From contig CAJTSM010000010.1 in the NCBI GenBank assembly GCA_910578935.1, positions 1 through 64,000 of the forward strand: a stretch of 64,000 nucleotides of DNA, written 5' to 3'. Origin of the DNA: an uncultured Oscillibacter sp. (GTDB lineage: Bacteria > Bacillota > Clostridia > Oscillospirales > Oscillospiraceae). A program made the position numbers and the translations under genes. A model generated the notes under the pieces. The model did not search any database and was not told the origin of the DNA. It saw nothing but the letters and a program-made list of their open reading frames with translations. How positions within the stretch are numbered: position 1 is the first letter of the stretch; each line of letters opens with the position of its first letter. Shown one piece after another: positions 24,013 to 32,580 of this stretch.

Positions 24013-24501
24013 TTACTCATTTCCCTTCAGGGCCTCTCTTTGCCGCAGCAGCGCCTCAATCTCCGCCACGGTGTCTGGCCCGTAGACCGGCAGCCAGCCG
24101 GAAACCAGCTCCGCGCTTTGAACGTTGTTCGTCATTTTCTCCCGCCAGGTTTCCCGAAGTTCCCGGCCCGGAGCAGCATAGGCGAAGCCCGGCCCGGCCT
24201 CTTCCATGGGGAATGCGGCCCGGGGCAGCACCAGCACCGGATCATCCGTATCCAAAAATGCCTCTAAATCCGCCCACTGCTCAGAAATTTGAGCTCCCTG
24301 CGGGAGACAGCGGCGGGCCTCCTCCGCAAAACGGGGACCACAGACAGCAAAAAGCCGCTGAACACCATCGGCCCGCAATCGGTCCCCCGCCCAAGTCAGG
24401 ATGGGACAAGACAACACAGCTTCCAGCATCAGCGGCTTGAATCCCGCCGGAACGGCGGCATCTTCCTCAAAAAACAAAACGGCTCGCTTGAAGCGGCTCA
24501 T
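24013..24501 (-). CDS. Degenerate GlmU-like / nucleotidyltransferase-type protein
   Basis: 162 residues directly upstream of prs, where Firmicutes keep glmU. The N-terminus (AVLFFEEDAAVPAGFKPLMLEAVLSCPILTWAGDRLRADGVQRLFAVCG) resembles the first strand and helix of a GlmU uridylyltransferase, with 'KPLML' where GlmU has PKVLH, but the catalytic AGxGTRM loop is gone. The left-handed beta-helix domain is absent; the tail is a short segment (VSGWLPVYGPDTVAEIEALLRQREALKG). An activity is unlikely. It keeps AAAGGAGG and a clean reading frame, so it is maintained rather than freshly broken. The family call is tentative. Confidence 0.55.
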   Translation of the reverse strand: MSRFKRAVLFFEEDAAVPAGFKPLMLEAVLSCPILTWAGDRLRADGVQRLFAVCGPRFAEEARRCLPQGAQISEQWADLEAFLDTDDPVLVLPRAAFPMEEAGPGFAYAAPGRELRETWREKMTNNVQSAELVSGWLPVYGPDTVAEIEALLRQREALKGNE

Positions 24502-24551
24502 CAGTTTTCTCCCTCCTTTGCGCCCTCGCACATTTTTACTAATACACATTT

Positions 24552-24560
24552 ATTATATCA
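24552..24560 (-). promoter_or_regulatory. Extended -10 promoter of the GlmU-like/prs operon
   Basis: On the minus strand TGATATAAT, an extended -10 (TGnTATAAT). No good -35 is visible at 16-18 bases. Confidence 0.6.
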
Positions 24561-24767
24561 GACATTTTGGGAAAATCCAGTAGTTTCACAGAAATTGTTC
24601 CTATAATTTTTTCCAAATCTTTTCCGGTTTCTTAGCTGTTTTTGTCAGAGCTTACGGAAAACAGGAAAAAAGCCCGTCGTTTCCCCTTCAATTTTCGGCA
24701 TTTCGCAGAATTTGAACTTTCCAGATGGTATACTTTTCTAAAAAACACTATTTTTCAAAGAAAATAG

Positions 24768-24796
24768 TTGAATTTGTCCAGGTAATAGATTACAAT
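24768..24796 (+). promoter_or_regulatory. trmL promoter
   Basis: TTGAAT, 17 bases, TACAAT; transcription would start about 30 bases before trmL. Confidence 0.7.
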
Positions 24797-24829
24797 AACA
24801 CTATTCCAGGAGAAAGAGAGGGCCGGGCC

Positions 24830-25348
24830 ATGCTGCATGTCGTATTGGTGGAACCGGAGATTCCCCAAAACTGCGGGAATATCGCCCGCACCTGCGCTGT
24901 CACCGGCTCCAGTCTTCACCTGGTCCGCCCCCTGGGTTTCGATCTCTCTCAGGAGGCCGTCCGGCGGAACATGAAGCGCTGCGGCCTGGACTACTGGCAT
25001 CTGGTAGAGGTTTCCGACTATGATAACCTGGAGGATTTGTTCCGCCGCCATCCCGAAGCCGCAGAAGACCTTTGGCTAACCACAACCAAGGCCCCCCAAT
25101 CCTATACGGAGGCATGCTTTACGGCGAACAGCTGGCTCTTTTTCGGCAAGGAAACCGCCGGGTTGCCCCTTTCCTTCCGGGAGCGGTTCCGGGACCGCTG
25201 CCTCCGCCTTCCTATGTTGAGCCAAGCCCGCAGCCTGAATCTGAGCAACACCGTGGCGGTCTGCGTCTACGAAGCTTTGCGGCAAAACGGCTTTCCTGGC
25301 CTGCTGGACACGGGAGAAATGGCGGGGCCGTCTGGCGAATTGGTTTGA
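24830..25348 (+). CDS. trmL: tRNA (cytidine/uridine(34)-2'-O)-methyltransferase TrmL
   Basis: SPOUT-class SAM methyltransferase modifying the wobble base of tRNA-Leu. 172 residues: N-terminal VVLVEPEIPQNCGNIARTCAVTGSSLHLVRPLGF holds the catalytic Asn/Arg loop, and the trefoil knot carries FFGKETAGLP and LPMLSQARSLNLSNTVAV, both characteristic. The start is ATG 24830, downstream of the promoter; an in-frame ATG at 24725 precedes the promoter and is excluded. It may run on into pgk, which begins 49 bases later. Confidence 0.95.
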   Translation: MLHVVLVEPEIPQNCGNIARTCAVTGSSLHLVRPLGFDLSQEAVRRNMKRCGLDYWHLVEVSDYDNLEDLFRRHPEAAEDLWLTTTKAPQSYTEACFTANSWLFFGKETAGLPLSFRERFRDRCLRLPMLSQARSLNLSNTVAVCVYEALRQNGFPGLLDTGEMAGPSGELV

Positions 25349-25397
25349 CCCGGCGTCTTAGCGCCGAAAAATATAGCTTTTTGAAGGAGTTCTTACT

Positions 25398-26666
25398 ATG
25401 AATTACAACAAGAAGACCGTCAAAGACATCGATGTTTCCGGCAAAAAAGTTTTGCTTCGCTGCGACTTCAACGTTCCCCAGGACAAGGAAACCGGAGCGA
25501 TTACCAGCGATAAGCGCATTGTCGCCGCACTGCCTACCATTCAGTACCTACTGGAAAATAACGCCGCCGTGATCGCCTGCTCTCATTTAGGCAAGCCTGA
25601 GGCCAGCTTTGACAAATGGGTCAAAAAGCAGACCGAAAAGGGCAAGGATCCCGCCTCCCTCACTGAGGAGAAGTGGAAAAAGTCTTTGGAAACGTTGAGT
25701 CTGGCCCCTGTGGCAAAGCGCCTGAGCGAGCTGCTGGGTAAAAACGTGATCATGGCCGCCGATGTGGTGGGTACGGACGCCAGAGCGAAGGCCGCCGCTT
25801 TAAAGCCCGGGGAGATTATGCTGCTGGAGAACACCCGTTTTGAAAAGGGTGAAACCAAGAACGATCCCGAATTGGCCAAGACCATGGCCTCTATGGCGGA
25901 GGTCTATGTGTCCGACGCCTTCGGCGCGGTGCACCGGGCCCACGCCTCCACGGCCGGCGTGGCCGACTACCTGCCCGCCGTCTCCGGTTTCCTGATCCAA
26001 AAGGAGCTGGATTTCCTGGGCGGCGCCATCGCCAACCCCAAGCGCCCCCTGGTCGCTATTCTGGGCGGAGCCAAGGTTTCCTCCAAAATTGGCGTCATCA
26101 ACAACCTGCTGGAAATCGCCGATACCATTATTATTGGCGGCGGAATGTCCTATACGTTCTCCGCCGCTCAGGGCGGCAAAGTGGGCGACAGCCTCCTGGA
26201 GGCGGACTGGCTGGATTACTCCAAGGAGATGATCGCCAAGGCCGATGCCAAGGGCGTAAAATTCCTTTTGCCTGTGGATACTGTCTGCGGCGACGGTTTC
26301 GCTCCCGATGCCAAGAGCCAGGTCGTCAAGGCCGGACAGATTCCCGACGGCTGGCAGGGGCTGGACATTGGTCCTGAAACTGTGAAGCTATACTGTGACG
26401 CTGTGGCCGACGCGGGCACGGTCATCTGGAACGGTCCTATGGGCGTCTTCGAATTCCCCGCCTTTGCCAAAGGCACGGAAGCTATGGCCGAAGCTTTGAG
26501 CAAAACTTCCGCGATCACCGTCATCGGCGGCGGCGACAGCGCGGCAGCGGTGGAACAGCTGGGCTATGCCAGCAAAATGAGCCACATTTCCACCGGCGGC
26601 GGCGCCTCCCTGGAGTTCCTGGAGGGAAAGGAACTGCCGGGCGTCGCCTGCCTCCTGAACAAATAA
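25398..26666 (+). CDS. pgk: Phosphoglycerate kinase
   Basis: Glycolytic enzyme making ATP and 3-phosphoglycerate. 422 residues, some 28 longer than the usual 394. Signatures: VLLRCDFNVPQD (N-terminal substrate loop), HLGKP, ENTRFEKGE, FGAVHRAHAST, LGGAKVSSKIGVI and the nucleotide loop IGGGDSAAAV ... STGGGASLEFLEG. The extra length is an insertion at about 70-98 (SFDKWVKKQTEKGKDPASLTEEKW) after HLGKPEA, in the substrate-binding lobe; similar inserts are known in some clostridial enzymes. Followed closely by tpiA with its own promoter. Confidence 0.96.
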   Translation: MNYNKKTVKDIDVSGKKVLLRCDFNVPQDKETGAITSDKRIVAALPTIQYLLENNAAVIACSHLGKPEASFDKWVKKQTEKGKDPASLTEEKWKKSLETLSLAPVAKRLSELLGKNVIMAADVVGTDARAKAAALKPGEIMLLENTRFEKGETKNDPELAKTMASMAEVYVSDAFGAVHRAHASTAGVADYLPAVSGFLIQKELDFLGGAIANPKRPLVAILGGAKVSSKIGVINNLLEIADTIIIGGGMSYTFSAAQGGKVGDSLLEADWLDYSKEMIAKADAKGVKFLLPVDTVCGDGFAPDAKSQVVKAGQIPDGWQGLDIGPETVKLYCDAVADAGTVIWNGPMGVFEFPAFAKGTEAMAEALSKTSAITVIGGGDSAAAVEQLGYASKMSHISTGGGASLEFLEGKELPGVACLLNK

Positions 26667-26712
26667 TTGGTCAAAATTCCGGGGTAAAAGTTCAGAAAAG
26701 GTCAATATGCCC

Positions 26713-26741
26713 TTGACATTTTCCATAGTTTGGGCTATAAA
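26713..26741 (+). promoter_or_regulatory. tpiA promoter
   Basis: TTGACA, 17 bases, TATAAA, in the pgk-tpiA spacer, allowing transcription of tpiA apart from pgk. Confidence 0.85.
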
Positions 26742-26820
26742 ATAGTTGGTTGTTTCCTTCGCTGTCCCACGGGCATTCTGCCTGTCATCACATTAAAGAT
26801 ATAAAAGGAGTAATCAAAAC

Positions 26821-27594
26821 ATGAATCGCAGATACCGCAAGACTGTCATTGCCGGAAACTGGAAGATGAACATGACCGCCACCGAGACAAAGAAGTTTGC
26901 CGAGGACATCCGCAAAATTATGCCCCGGGCTAAATGGTGTGAAACGCTGATTTGCGTCCCTGCCTGCAACATTTCCACCGCTTCCAAGGCTTTTAAGGAC
27001 CTCCGGATCTCTGTGGGCGCCGAGAATGTCTATTTTGAAGAAAAAGGCGCGTATACCGGTGAGATTTCCGCCGACATGCTGAAAGACCTGTCTGTAAAAT
27101 ACGTCATCATCGGCCATAGCGAGCGCCGTCAGTATTTCGGCGAAACCGACGCCACCGTAAACAAAAAGGTCCACGCCGTGCTGAACGCCGGCATGAATCC
27201 CATTATCTGTGTCGGTGAAAGCCTGGAACAGCGGGAAACCGGTATCACCAACGAGTGGATTGCCCTTCAGGTGAAGAGCGCCCTTTTTGGCGTACCCGCC
27301 GACAAGCTGCGCCGCTGCATCATCGCCTATGAGCCCATCTGGGCGATTGGCACCGGTAAAACCGCCACTGCCGAACAGGCCGGTGAGGTCTGCTCCAATA
27401 TCCGCGCCACCATTCGCTCCCTGTACGGCGCCCGTGTGGCCCGGAGCGTCACCATTCAGTACGGCGGGTCTATGAACGCCAAAAACGCCGCTGAGCTGCT
27501 GGCCCAGCCTGACATTGACGGCGGACTCATCGGCGGCGCCGCCCTGAAGCCCGACCAGTTTGTCGAAATCATTAACGCGGCCAATCAGGAATAA
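26821..27594 (+). CDS. tpiA: Triosephosphate isomerase
   Basis: Interconverts dihydroxyacetone phosphate and glyceraldehyde-3-phosphate. 257 residues, TIM barrel. Substrate loop GNWKMNMT near the start, catalytic His in IIGHSERRQYFGE, catalytic Glu in AYEPIWAIGTGKTA (lid loop), phosphate loop in IQYGGSMNAKNA and GGLIGGAAL. AAAAGGAG precedes the ATG. Part of the pgk-tpiA-gpmI glycolytic cluster; gap is absent between pgk and gpmI, so GAPDH must be elsewhere. Confidence 0.97.
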   Translation: MNRRYRKTVIAGNWKMNMTATETKKFAEDIRKIMPRAKWCETLICVPACNISTASKAFKDLRISVGAENVYFEEKGAYTGEISADMLKDLSVKYVIIGHSERRQYFGETDATVNKKVHAVLNAGMNPIICVGESLEQRETGITNEWIALQVKSALFGVPADKLRRCIIAYEPIWAIGTGKTATAEQAGEVCSNIRATIRSLYGARVARSVTIQYGGSMNAKNAAELLAQPDIDGGLIGGAALKPDQFVEIINAANQE

Positions 27595-27613
27595 CGCGCC
27601 GGCGCGCGTTTCA

Positions 27614-27636
27614 AAGGGGGGACAAAGTCCCCCCTT
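27614..27636 (+). terminator. Hairpin after tpiA
   Basis: Perfect ten-base stem AAGGGGGGAC/GTCCCCCCTT with AAA loop. It lacks a long T-tract. Confidence 0.55.
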
Positions 27637-27737
27637 GAGAATCCCCTTCGCCAGTCAGCAAACCGGCATCGCCCAAGGCGGCTGAAGTTGGGGGCTTTCC
27701 GTGACGCACATGCCGTCACGAAGATGACTTGATTTTG

Positions 27738-27760
27738 TTTCTCCGCCAGAGGCGGAGAAA
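27738..27760. repeat. Perfect inverted repeat in the tpiA-gpmI spacer
   Basis: TTTCTCCGCC/GGCGGAGAAA with AGA loop. Together with GTGACG/CGTCAC just upstream it makes the 284-base spacer rich in stems. Confidence 0.55.
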
Positions 27761-27878
27761 ACCGGGAACCTGCGGTTTCCTGGTCCCCCTCCCTTATTAA
27801 TTGTGGGCTGCGTGGTTCCGGGAGGAGGTTCCTTATTGGGCCGCTTGAATTTGGCCTGATGAGGGAAGGAGATTTTTT

Positions 27879-29396
27879 ATGAATAAAACACCTACCACTT
27901 TAATCATCATGGACGGCTTCGGCACCGGCGGGGGAGAAACGGGTAACGCTGTTAAGACCGCTAAAACGCCCCGCTTGGACGGTTTCTTCCGGGAGTTTGC
28001 CCATACCACGCTCTCCGCCTCTGGGTTGGACGTGGGCCTGCCCGACGGACAGATGGGCAACAGCGAAGTAGGCCACACCAATATCGGCGGCGGCCGCGTT
28101 GTCTTTCAGGATCTGCCCCGGATTTCCCGGGCGATTGAGGACGGAAGCTTCTTCCAAAACCCCGCCTACCTTCATGCTATGGACGCCTGTATGGAAAAAG
28201 GCTCTGCCCTGCACTTATTTGGTCTTTTATCCGACGGCGGCGTTCACTCTCATCTGACCCATCTTTTTGCCCTGCTGAAAATGGCTAAAGACAAGGGGCT
28301 TACCCGTGTTTATATTCACGCCTTCCTGGATGGGCGAGATGTGTCCCCCACCTCTGGTGCCGGCTTTGTGGCCCAGACAGTTGCCAAATGCAAGGAACTG
28401 GGCGTAGGCGAAATCGCCACGGTCATGGGCCGGTATTACGCCATGGACCGGGACAAGCGCTGGGACCGGGTAGAGCAAGCATACGACGCCATGGTTTACG
28501 GCGAAAGTCCCATCAACAATCCGGACCCGGTGGACGCGGTGAAAAAATCCTATGAAAAGGGTGTCACCGACGAGTTTGTGGAGCCTGTGGTTTGTGATGC
28601 CGACGGGTCCATTTCCGACAATGACAGCGTTATTTTCTTTAATTTTCGCCCTGACCGGGCCCGGGAAATCACTCGAACCCTGGTAGATCCGGAATTCGAC
28701 GGTTTCACCCGGCAGTTCTTCCCCCTGACCTTTGTATGCAACACGGAGTATGACGTTTCCATGCCCAACGTAGAGGTGGCTTTTCCCCGGGTATTGGTAA
28801 ACAACGGTCTGGGTGAATATCTCAGCAAAATGGGCATGACTCAGCTCCGCATTGCGGAGACAGAGAAGTACGCCCATGTGACCTTTTTCTTCAACGGGGG
28901 CAGTGAAACTGTCTTTCCCGGAGAGGACCGGGTACTGGTCCCCTCCCCTAAAGTAGCAACTTACGACCTCCAGCCGGAGATGAGCGCCCCGGAAGTCTGT
29001 GAAAAATGCGTGGAGCGCATTGAGTCTGGGAACTATGATGTGGTTATTCTGAACTTTGCCAACTGCGACATGGTGGGTCACACTGGCGTGTTCGATGCCG
29101 CTGTTAAGGCCGTGGAAACTGTAGATGAGTGCGTAGGTAAGGTGGTGGACGCTACCCTAAAAATGGGCGGCATTGCCATGATTACCGCCGATCATGGAAA
29201 CGCCGAGCAGATGGTCGAGCCTGACGGAAGCCCTATGACCGCCCACACCACCAATCCTGTGCCCTTCATCCTCTGCGGCGCGGGGTCTGAGTTACGGAGC
29301 GACGGGAGACTTGCTGATATCGCGCCGACCATGCTGGATGTGATGGGGTTGGCTTGTCCTCCGGAGATGGACGGAAAAACCTTAATCGTACAGTGA
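27879..29396 (+). CDS. gpmI: 2,3-bisphosphoglycerate-independent phosphoglycerate mutase
   Basis: Manganese-dependent mutase of lower glycolysis. 505 residues. N-terminal metal loop MDGFGTG, phosphoserine S62 in GQMGNSEVGHTNIGGGR, HAFLDGRDVSPTSG and FFNFRPDRARE in the transferase domain, and C-terminal metal sites CDMVGHTGVFDAA and ITADHGNAEQM. All catalytic residues are present. AGGGAAGGAG precedes the start. iPGM is the typical clostridial form. Confidence 0.96.
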   Translation: MNKTPTTLIIMDGFGTGGGETGNAVKTAKTPRLDGFFREFAHTTLSASGLDVGLPDGQMGNSEVGHTNIGGGRVVFQDLPRISRAIEDGSFFQNPAYLHAMDACMEKGSALHLFGLLSDGGVHSHLTHLFALLKMAKDKGLTRVYIHAFLDGRDVSPTSGAGFVAQTVAKCKELGVGEIATVMGRYYAMDRDKRWDRVEQAYDAMVYGESPINNPDPVDAVKKSYEKGVTDEFVEPVVCDADGSISDNDSVIFFNFRPDRAREITRTLVDPEFDGFTRQFFPLTFVCNTEYDVSMPNVEVAFPRVLVNNGLGEYLSKMGMTQLRIAETEKYAHVTFFFNGGSETVFPGEDRVLVPSPKVATYDLQPEMSAPEVCEKCVERIESGNYDVVILNFANCDMVGHTGVFDAAVKAVETVDECVGKVVDATLKMGGIAMITADHGNAEQMVEPDGSPMTAHTTNPVPFILCGAGSELRSDGRLADIAPTMLDVMGLACPPEMDGKTLIVQ

Positions 29397-29397
29397 T

Positions 29398-29446
29398 AAC
29401 CGTATACAAAAGAGCCGCCCTATGGGCGGCTCTTTTGTATACGGTT
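29398..29446. terminator. Bidirectional terminator between gpmI and engB
   Basis: A perfect 23-base stem with a three-base TAT loop; the GAGCCGCCC/GGGCGGCTC core is flanked by AAAA and TTTT, serving both convergent genes. Confidence 0.93.
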
Positions 29447-29447
29447 T

Positions 29448-30035
29448 CTATTCTACAACAGCATTCAGGAGACGGATCAGCTCCTCTTTTCCAGTCCCCT
29501 TCTCCGCGGAAAACGGAAGAAGGATATCCGCTTCCCCCAGTTCCAGGGTTTCCCGGATCAGAGCCAGGGCAGGGTCAACCTGGCTCTTTTTCAGCTTATC
29601 CAGTTTGTTGGCCACCACAATTTCCGGGCAGTCCGTCTCCCGGAACCAATCGTGCATCGTCAAATCGTTGGCCGTAGGCTTATGCCGGGAGTCTACAATC
29701 AAAACTCCCGCCGTGATATGAGCCTCCTGAAAATAGCTCTCCATCAGACGGCCCCAACGCTCTTTTTCCGCTTTGGAAACCTTGGCATAACCATAACCCG
29801 GCAGATCTACCAAATAGGCTTTTCGGTCTACCAGATAGTAATTCACCTGGGTTGTCTTGCCGGGAGAGGAGCCCACATAAGCCAAATTCTTCCGGCCCAG
29901 GAGGCGGTTGATTACCGATGATTTTCCCACGTTGGACCGGCCTGCAAAGGCAAACTGAGGCAGGCCATCCCAGAGAAACTGCTCCTTCGTTCCGGCGGAT
30001 CGGATGAATTCCGCCTTTCCAAAATTAATGGGCAT
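29448..30035 (-). CDS. engB: Ribosome biogenesis GTPase EngB (YsxC/YihA)
   Basis: Essential GTPase for late 50S assembly. 195 residues: G1 GRSNVGKSSVIN, G2 TTQVN, G3 DLPGYGYA, G4 NKLDKL, and G5 FSAEKG. It starts 10 bases after the lon stop, the lon-engB order found in Bacillus (lonA-ysxC), so it is the last gene of the proteostasis operon. Confidence 0.97.
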   Translation of the reverse strand: MPINFGKAEFIRSAGTKEQFLWDGLPQFAFAGRSNVGKSSVINRLLGRKNLAYVGSSPGKTTQVNYYLVDRKAYLVDLPGYGYAKVSKAEKERWGRLMESYFQEAHITAGVLIVDSRHKPTANDLTMHDWFRETDCPEIVVANKLDKLKKSQVDPALALIRETLELGEADILLPFSAEKGTGKEELIRLLNAVVE

Positions 30036-30045
30036 AGCGCCTCCT

Positions 30046-32448
30046 CTACTGTCTCAGGACAGCTTCTGACTTTTCCCGGGGCATGGGAACAAAAACCGGC
30101 TCTGCCAACTCCTCCCGGACCGCCTCCGCTTCCGGCAACAGCGCTGCCGCAAAAACTTGGTCAATTGTTTCCACAGCAACAAAATTCAATGCCGCCCGTA
30201 CCGTTTGATCAATCTCTTCCAGATCCCGGACATTGTCCTTGGGGATAATCACCGTGTGGATTCCATTGCGCAGGGCCGCCATAGTTTTCTCCTTCAAACC
30301 GCCAATGGCCAGAACACGGCCCCGAAGGGTCACCTCTCCTGTCATAGCTAGGCCCGCTTTGATTTTTCGGTCTGTCAGGGCGGAAAGCATAGCAGTGGTG
30401 ACAGCTACACCCGCAGAAGGACCATCTTTCGGCACTGCACCCTCAGGAAAATGGACATGGATATCCTTGTTTTTATAGAACTCCTCCTCCACTCCCAGCA
30501 CTGCCGCCCGAACGCGGATGCAGCTCAGCGCCGCCTGTGCCGATTCTTTCATCACATCTCCCAGATTGCCAGTCAATTCCAGTTTTCCAGTGCCTTCCAT
30601 GACACTGACTTCCACTTCTAAAATCTCTCCTCCGGACTCCGTCCAAGCTAAGCCGTTCACCACGCCAATTTCCTCCCGCTCCGTATGGAGGGCAGGGGGA
30701 TACGGCTGGCAGTCCAGAAACTTTGGCAGATCTTCCTCCGTCACCTGAACCCGCTTTGCCTCTCCGGAAACCAGCTTCATATCCGTCTTCCGGCAGAGTG
30801 CGGCAATACGCCGCTCCAGCAGCCGGACGCCGGACTCGCGGGTATAATCCCGAATCATGGCCCGAAATACATCATCACTGACTCGAAGGGTATTTTTCTT
30901 CAGGCCATGTTCCACCAATTGCTTGGGCAGCAAATGCCGGCGGGCAATTTCCACCTTTTCCTCGTCTGTGTAGCTGGAGAGGCGGATCACCTCCATCCGG
31001 TCCAGCAGCGGCTGAGGTATCGTGTCGGTAGTGTTGGCTGTGGTAATAAACATCACCCGGCTCAGGTTCACAGGTATTTCCATATAATGATCTCGGAAAG
31101 AGTGATTTTGCTCACTGTCCAATACCTCTAACAGGGCAGAGGCCGGATCCCCCCGGTAATCATTTCCCAGCTTATCGATCTCGTCCAACAGCAGCAGCGG
31201 GTTCATAGATCCACCCCGTATGATGGCATCGATCACTCGTCCAGGCATGGAGCCAATATAAGTCCGGCGGTGGCCACGAATATCCGCCTCGTCCCGAACG
31301 CCGCCCAGAGAAAGGCGTGCCAGTTTCCGGTTCAGCGCTTTGGCAACAGAGATGGCTATGGAGGTCTTGCCCACTCCCGGCGGGCCCACCAGGCACAAAA
31401 TCTGCCCCTTGCCCTTGGGATTCATCTGCCGGACGGCAATTGTCTCCAGAATACGTTCCTTGACCTTCTCCAAACCGAAGTGGTCTTTCTCCAGCACCTT
31501 CCTGGCAGCCTCCACACTGATCCGTTCCCGCGTTTCCGTATTCCAGGGCATCTCCAGGCATACGTCCAGATAATTGCGGATCACCGATGCCTCGGCACTG
31601 CCGTAAGGCTGACGGGCCAGCTTCCCCGCTTCCTTCAACAAGTGCTTTTCCGCCTCTTCTCCCAGCTTCAGTTCCAGGATTTTCCGGCTGTAATCCTCGA
31701 CTTCATCTTCACCGTCATCTTCTCCCAATTCATTTTGCAACACTCGAATCTGGGTGCGGAGAATCTGGTCCCGCTGTGTGCGAATCAGCTGATCCCGAAT
31801 TTTCCCCTCCATCTCATGCTCAAAACCCAAAACGCTGCACTCCCGGGCCAGCAGGCCGTTCAGCTTCCGCAAGCGGACAAACGGCGCCATTTCCTCTAAA
31901 ATCTCCTGCTTATCCGTGTGCCGCACAGAGATATTTTGAGCAATAAAATCCGCCAATTGTCCCGTGTCCCGGCTATCCATCACCGTAGTAAGTATCTCCT
32001 CCGGGATACTGCCGGAGAGCCTGGCATAATCGCTAAATAAGTTCCAGGCCTGGCGCAGCAACGCCTCAGCCCGGGGGCTTCGGGTTGAGGTAACCACCTC
32101 CTCCGGAAGCTCCTCAATGTTGGCCTGGAGATAGGGGAAAGACTGCCAAAGCCGCCGCAGGCGGGCCCGCCGCAGCCCCTCCACCATCACCCGGGCAGAA
32201 CCAGAGGACAGTCGGAGAATCTGACGAATATGGGATATAGTACCAATCTGGTACAGATCCTTTTCTTCCGGAAGCTCAACGCTGATTTCCCGCTGCGTAA
32301 CCAGAAAAACATCCTGTTCCCCTTCCATAGCACGTTCCAGGGCCGCGATAGAGATCGGGCGCTCCACGTCAAACGTTAGGTTCATATGGGGAAACACCGT
32401 CAGGCCTCGGAGAGCCAAAACCGGCATATTAACGGTAGTCAATTCCAT
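30046..32448 (-). CDS. lon: ATP-dependent protease Lon (endopeptidase La)
   Basis: AAA+ serine protease that degrades damaged and regulatory proteins. 800 residues: N-terminal LON substrate domain (about 1-200), coiled coil, Walker A GPPGVGKTS, Walker B LLLDEIDKLG, then the protease domain with the catalytic serine in PKDGPSAGVA and a lysine in IGGLKEKTMAA. No TM anchor, so LonA type. It follows clpX by 132 bases, which carry two hairpins. Confidence 0.97.
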   Translation of the reverse strand: MELTTVNMPVLALRGLTVFPHMNLTFDVERPISIAALERAMEGEQDVFLVTQREISVELPEEKDLYQIGTISHIRQILRLSSGSARVMVEGLRRARLRRLWQSFPYLQANIEELPEEVVTSTRSPRAEALLRQAWNLFSDYARLSGSIPEEILTTVMDSRDTGQLADFIAQNISVRHTDKQEILEEMAPFVRLRKLNGLLARECSVLGFEHEMEGKIRDQLIRTQRDQILRTQIRVLQNELGEDDGEDEVEDYSRKILELKLGEEAEKHLLKEAGKLARQPYGSAEASVIRNYLDVCLEMPWNTETRERISVEAARKVLEKDHFGLEKVKERILETIAVRQMNPKGKGQILCLVGPPGVGKTSIAISVAKALNRKLARLSLGGVRDEADIRGHRRTYIGSMPGRVIDAIIRGGSMNPLLLLDEIDKLGNDYRGDPASALLEVLDSEQNHSFRDHYMEIPVNLSRVMFITTANTTDTIPQPLLDRMEVIRLSSYTDEEKVEIARRHLLPKQLVEHGLKKNTLRVSDDVFRAMIRDYTRESGVRLLERRIAALCRKTDMKLVSGEAKRVQVTEEDLPKFLDCQPYPPALHTEREEIGVVNGLAWTESGGEILEVEVSVMEGTGKLELTGNLGDVMKESAQAALSCIRVRAAVLGVEEEFYKNKDIHVHFPEGAVPKDGPSAGVAVTTAMLSALTDRKIKAGLAMTGEVTLRGRVLAIGGLKEKTMAALRNGIHTVIIPKDNVRDLEEIDQTVRAALNFVAVETIDQVFAAALLPEAEAVREELAEPVFVPMPREKSEAVLRQ

Positions 32449-32513
32449 GGGAACACGCTCCTTTCCAGGGGCTGGCTAATAGTGGTAAAGAATGGTATTT
32501 AGCCTGACAATCC

Positions 32514-32567
32514 GAGAGGAAGGAACGTTTTGTCCCTTCCTCTCTTTCGCTCCGGCAAAAAGGCCGG
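32514..32567 (-). terminator. Two hairpins between clpX and lon
   Basis: CCGGC/GCCGG around AAAAAG (32552-32567) followed on the minus strand by GAGAGGAAGG/CCTTCCTCTC (32514-32544). The T-tracts are weak; partial termination or processing is likely. Confidence 0.5.
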
Positions 32568-32580
32568 ATTGTTTCTGGCG

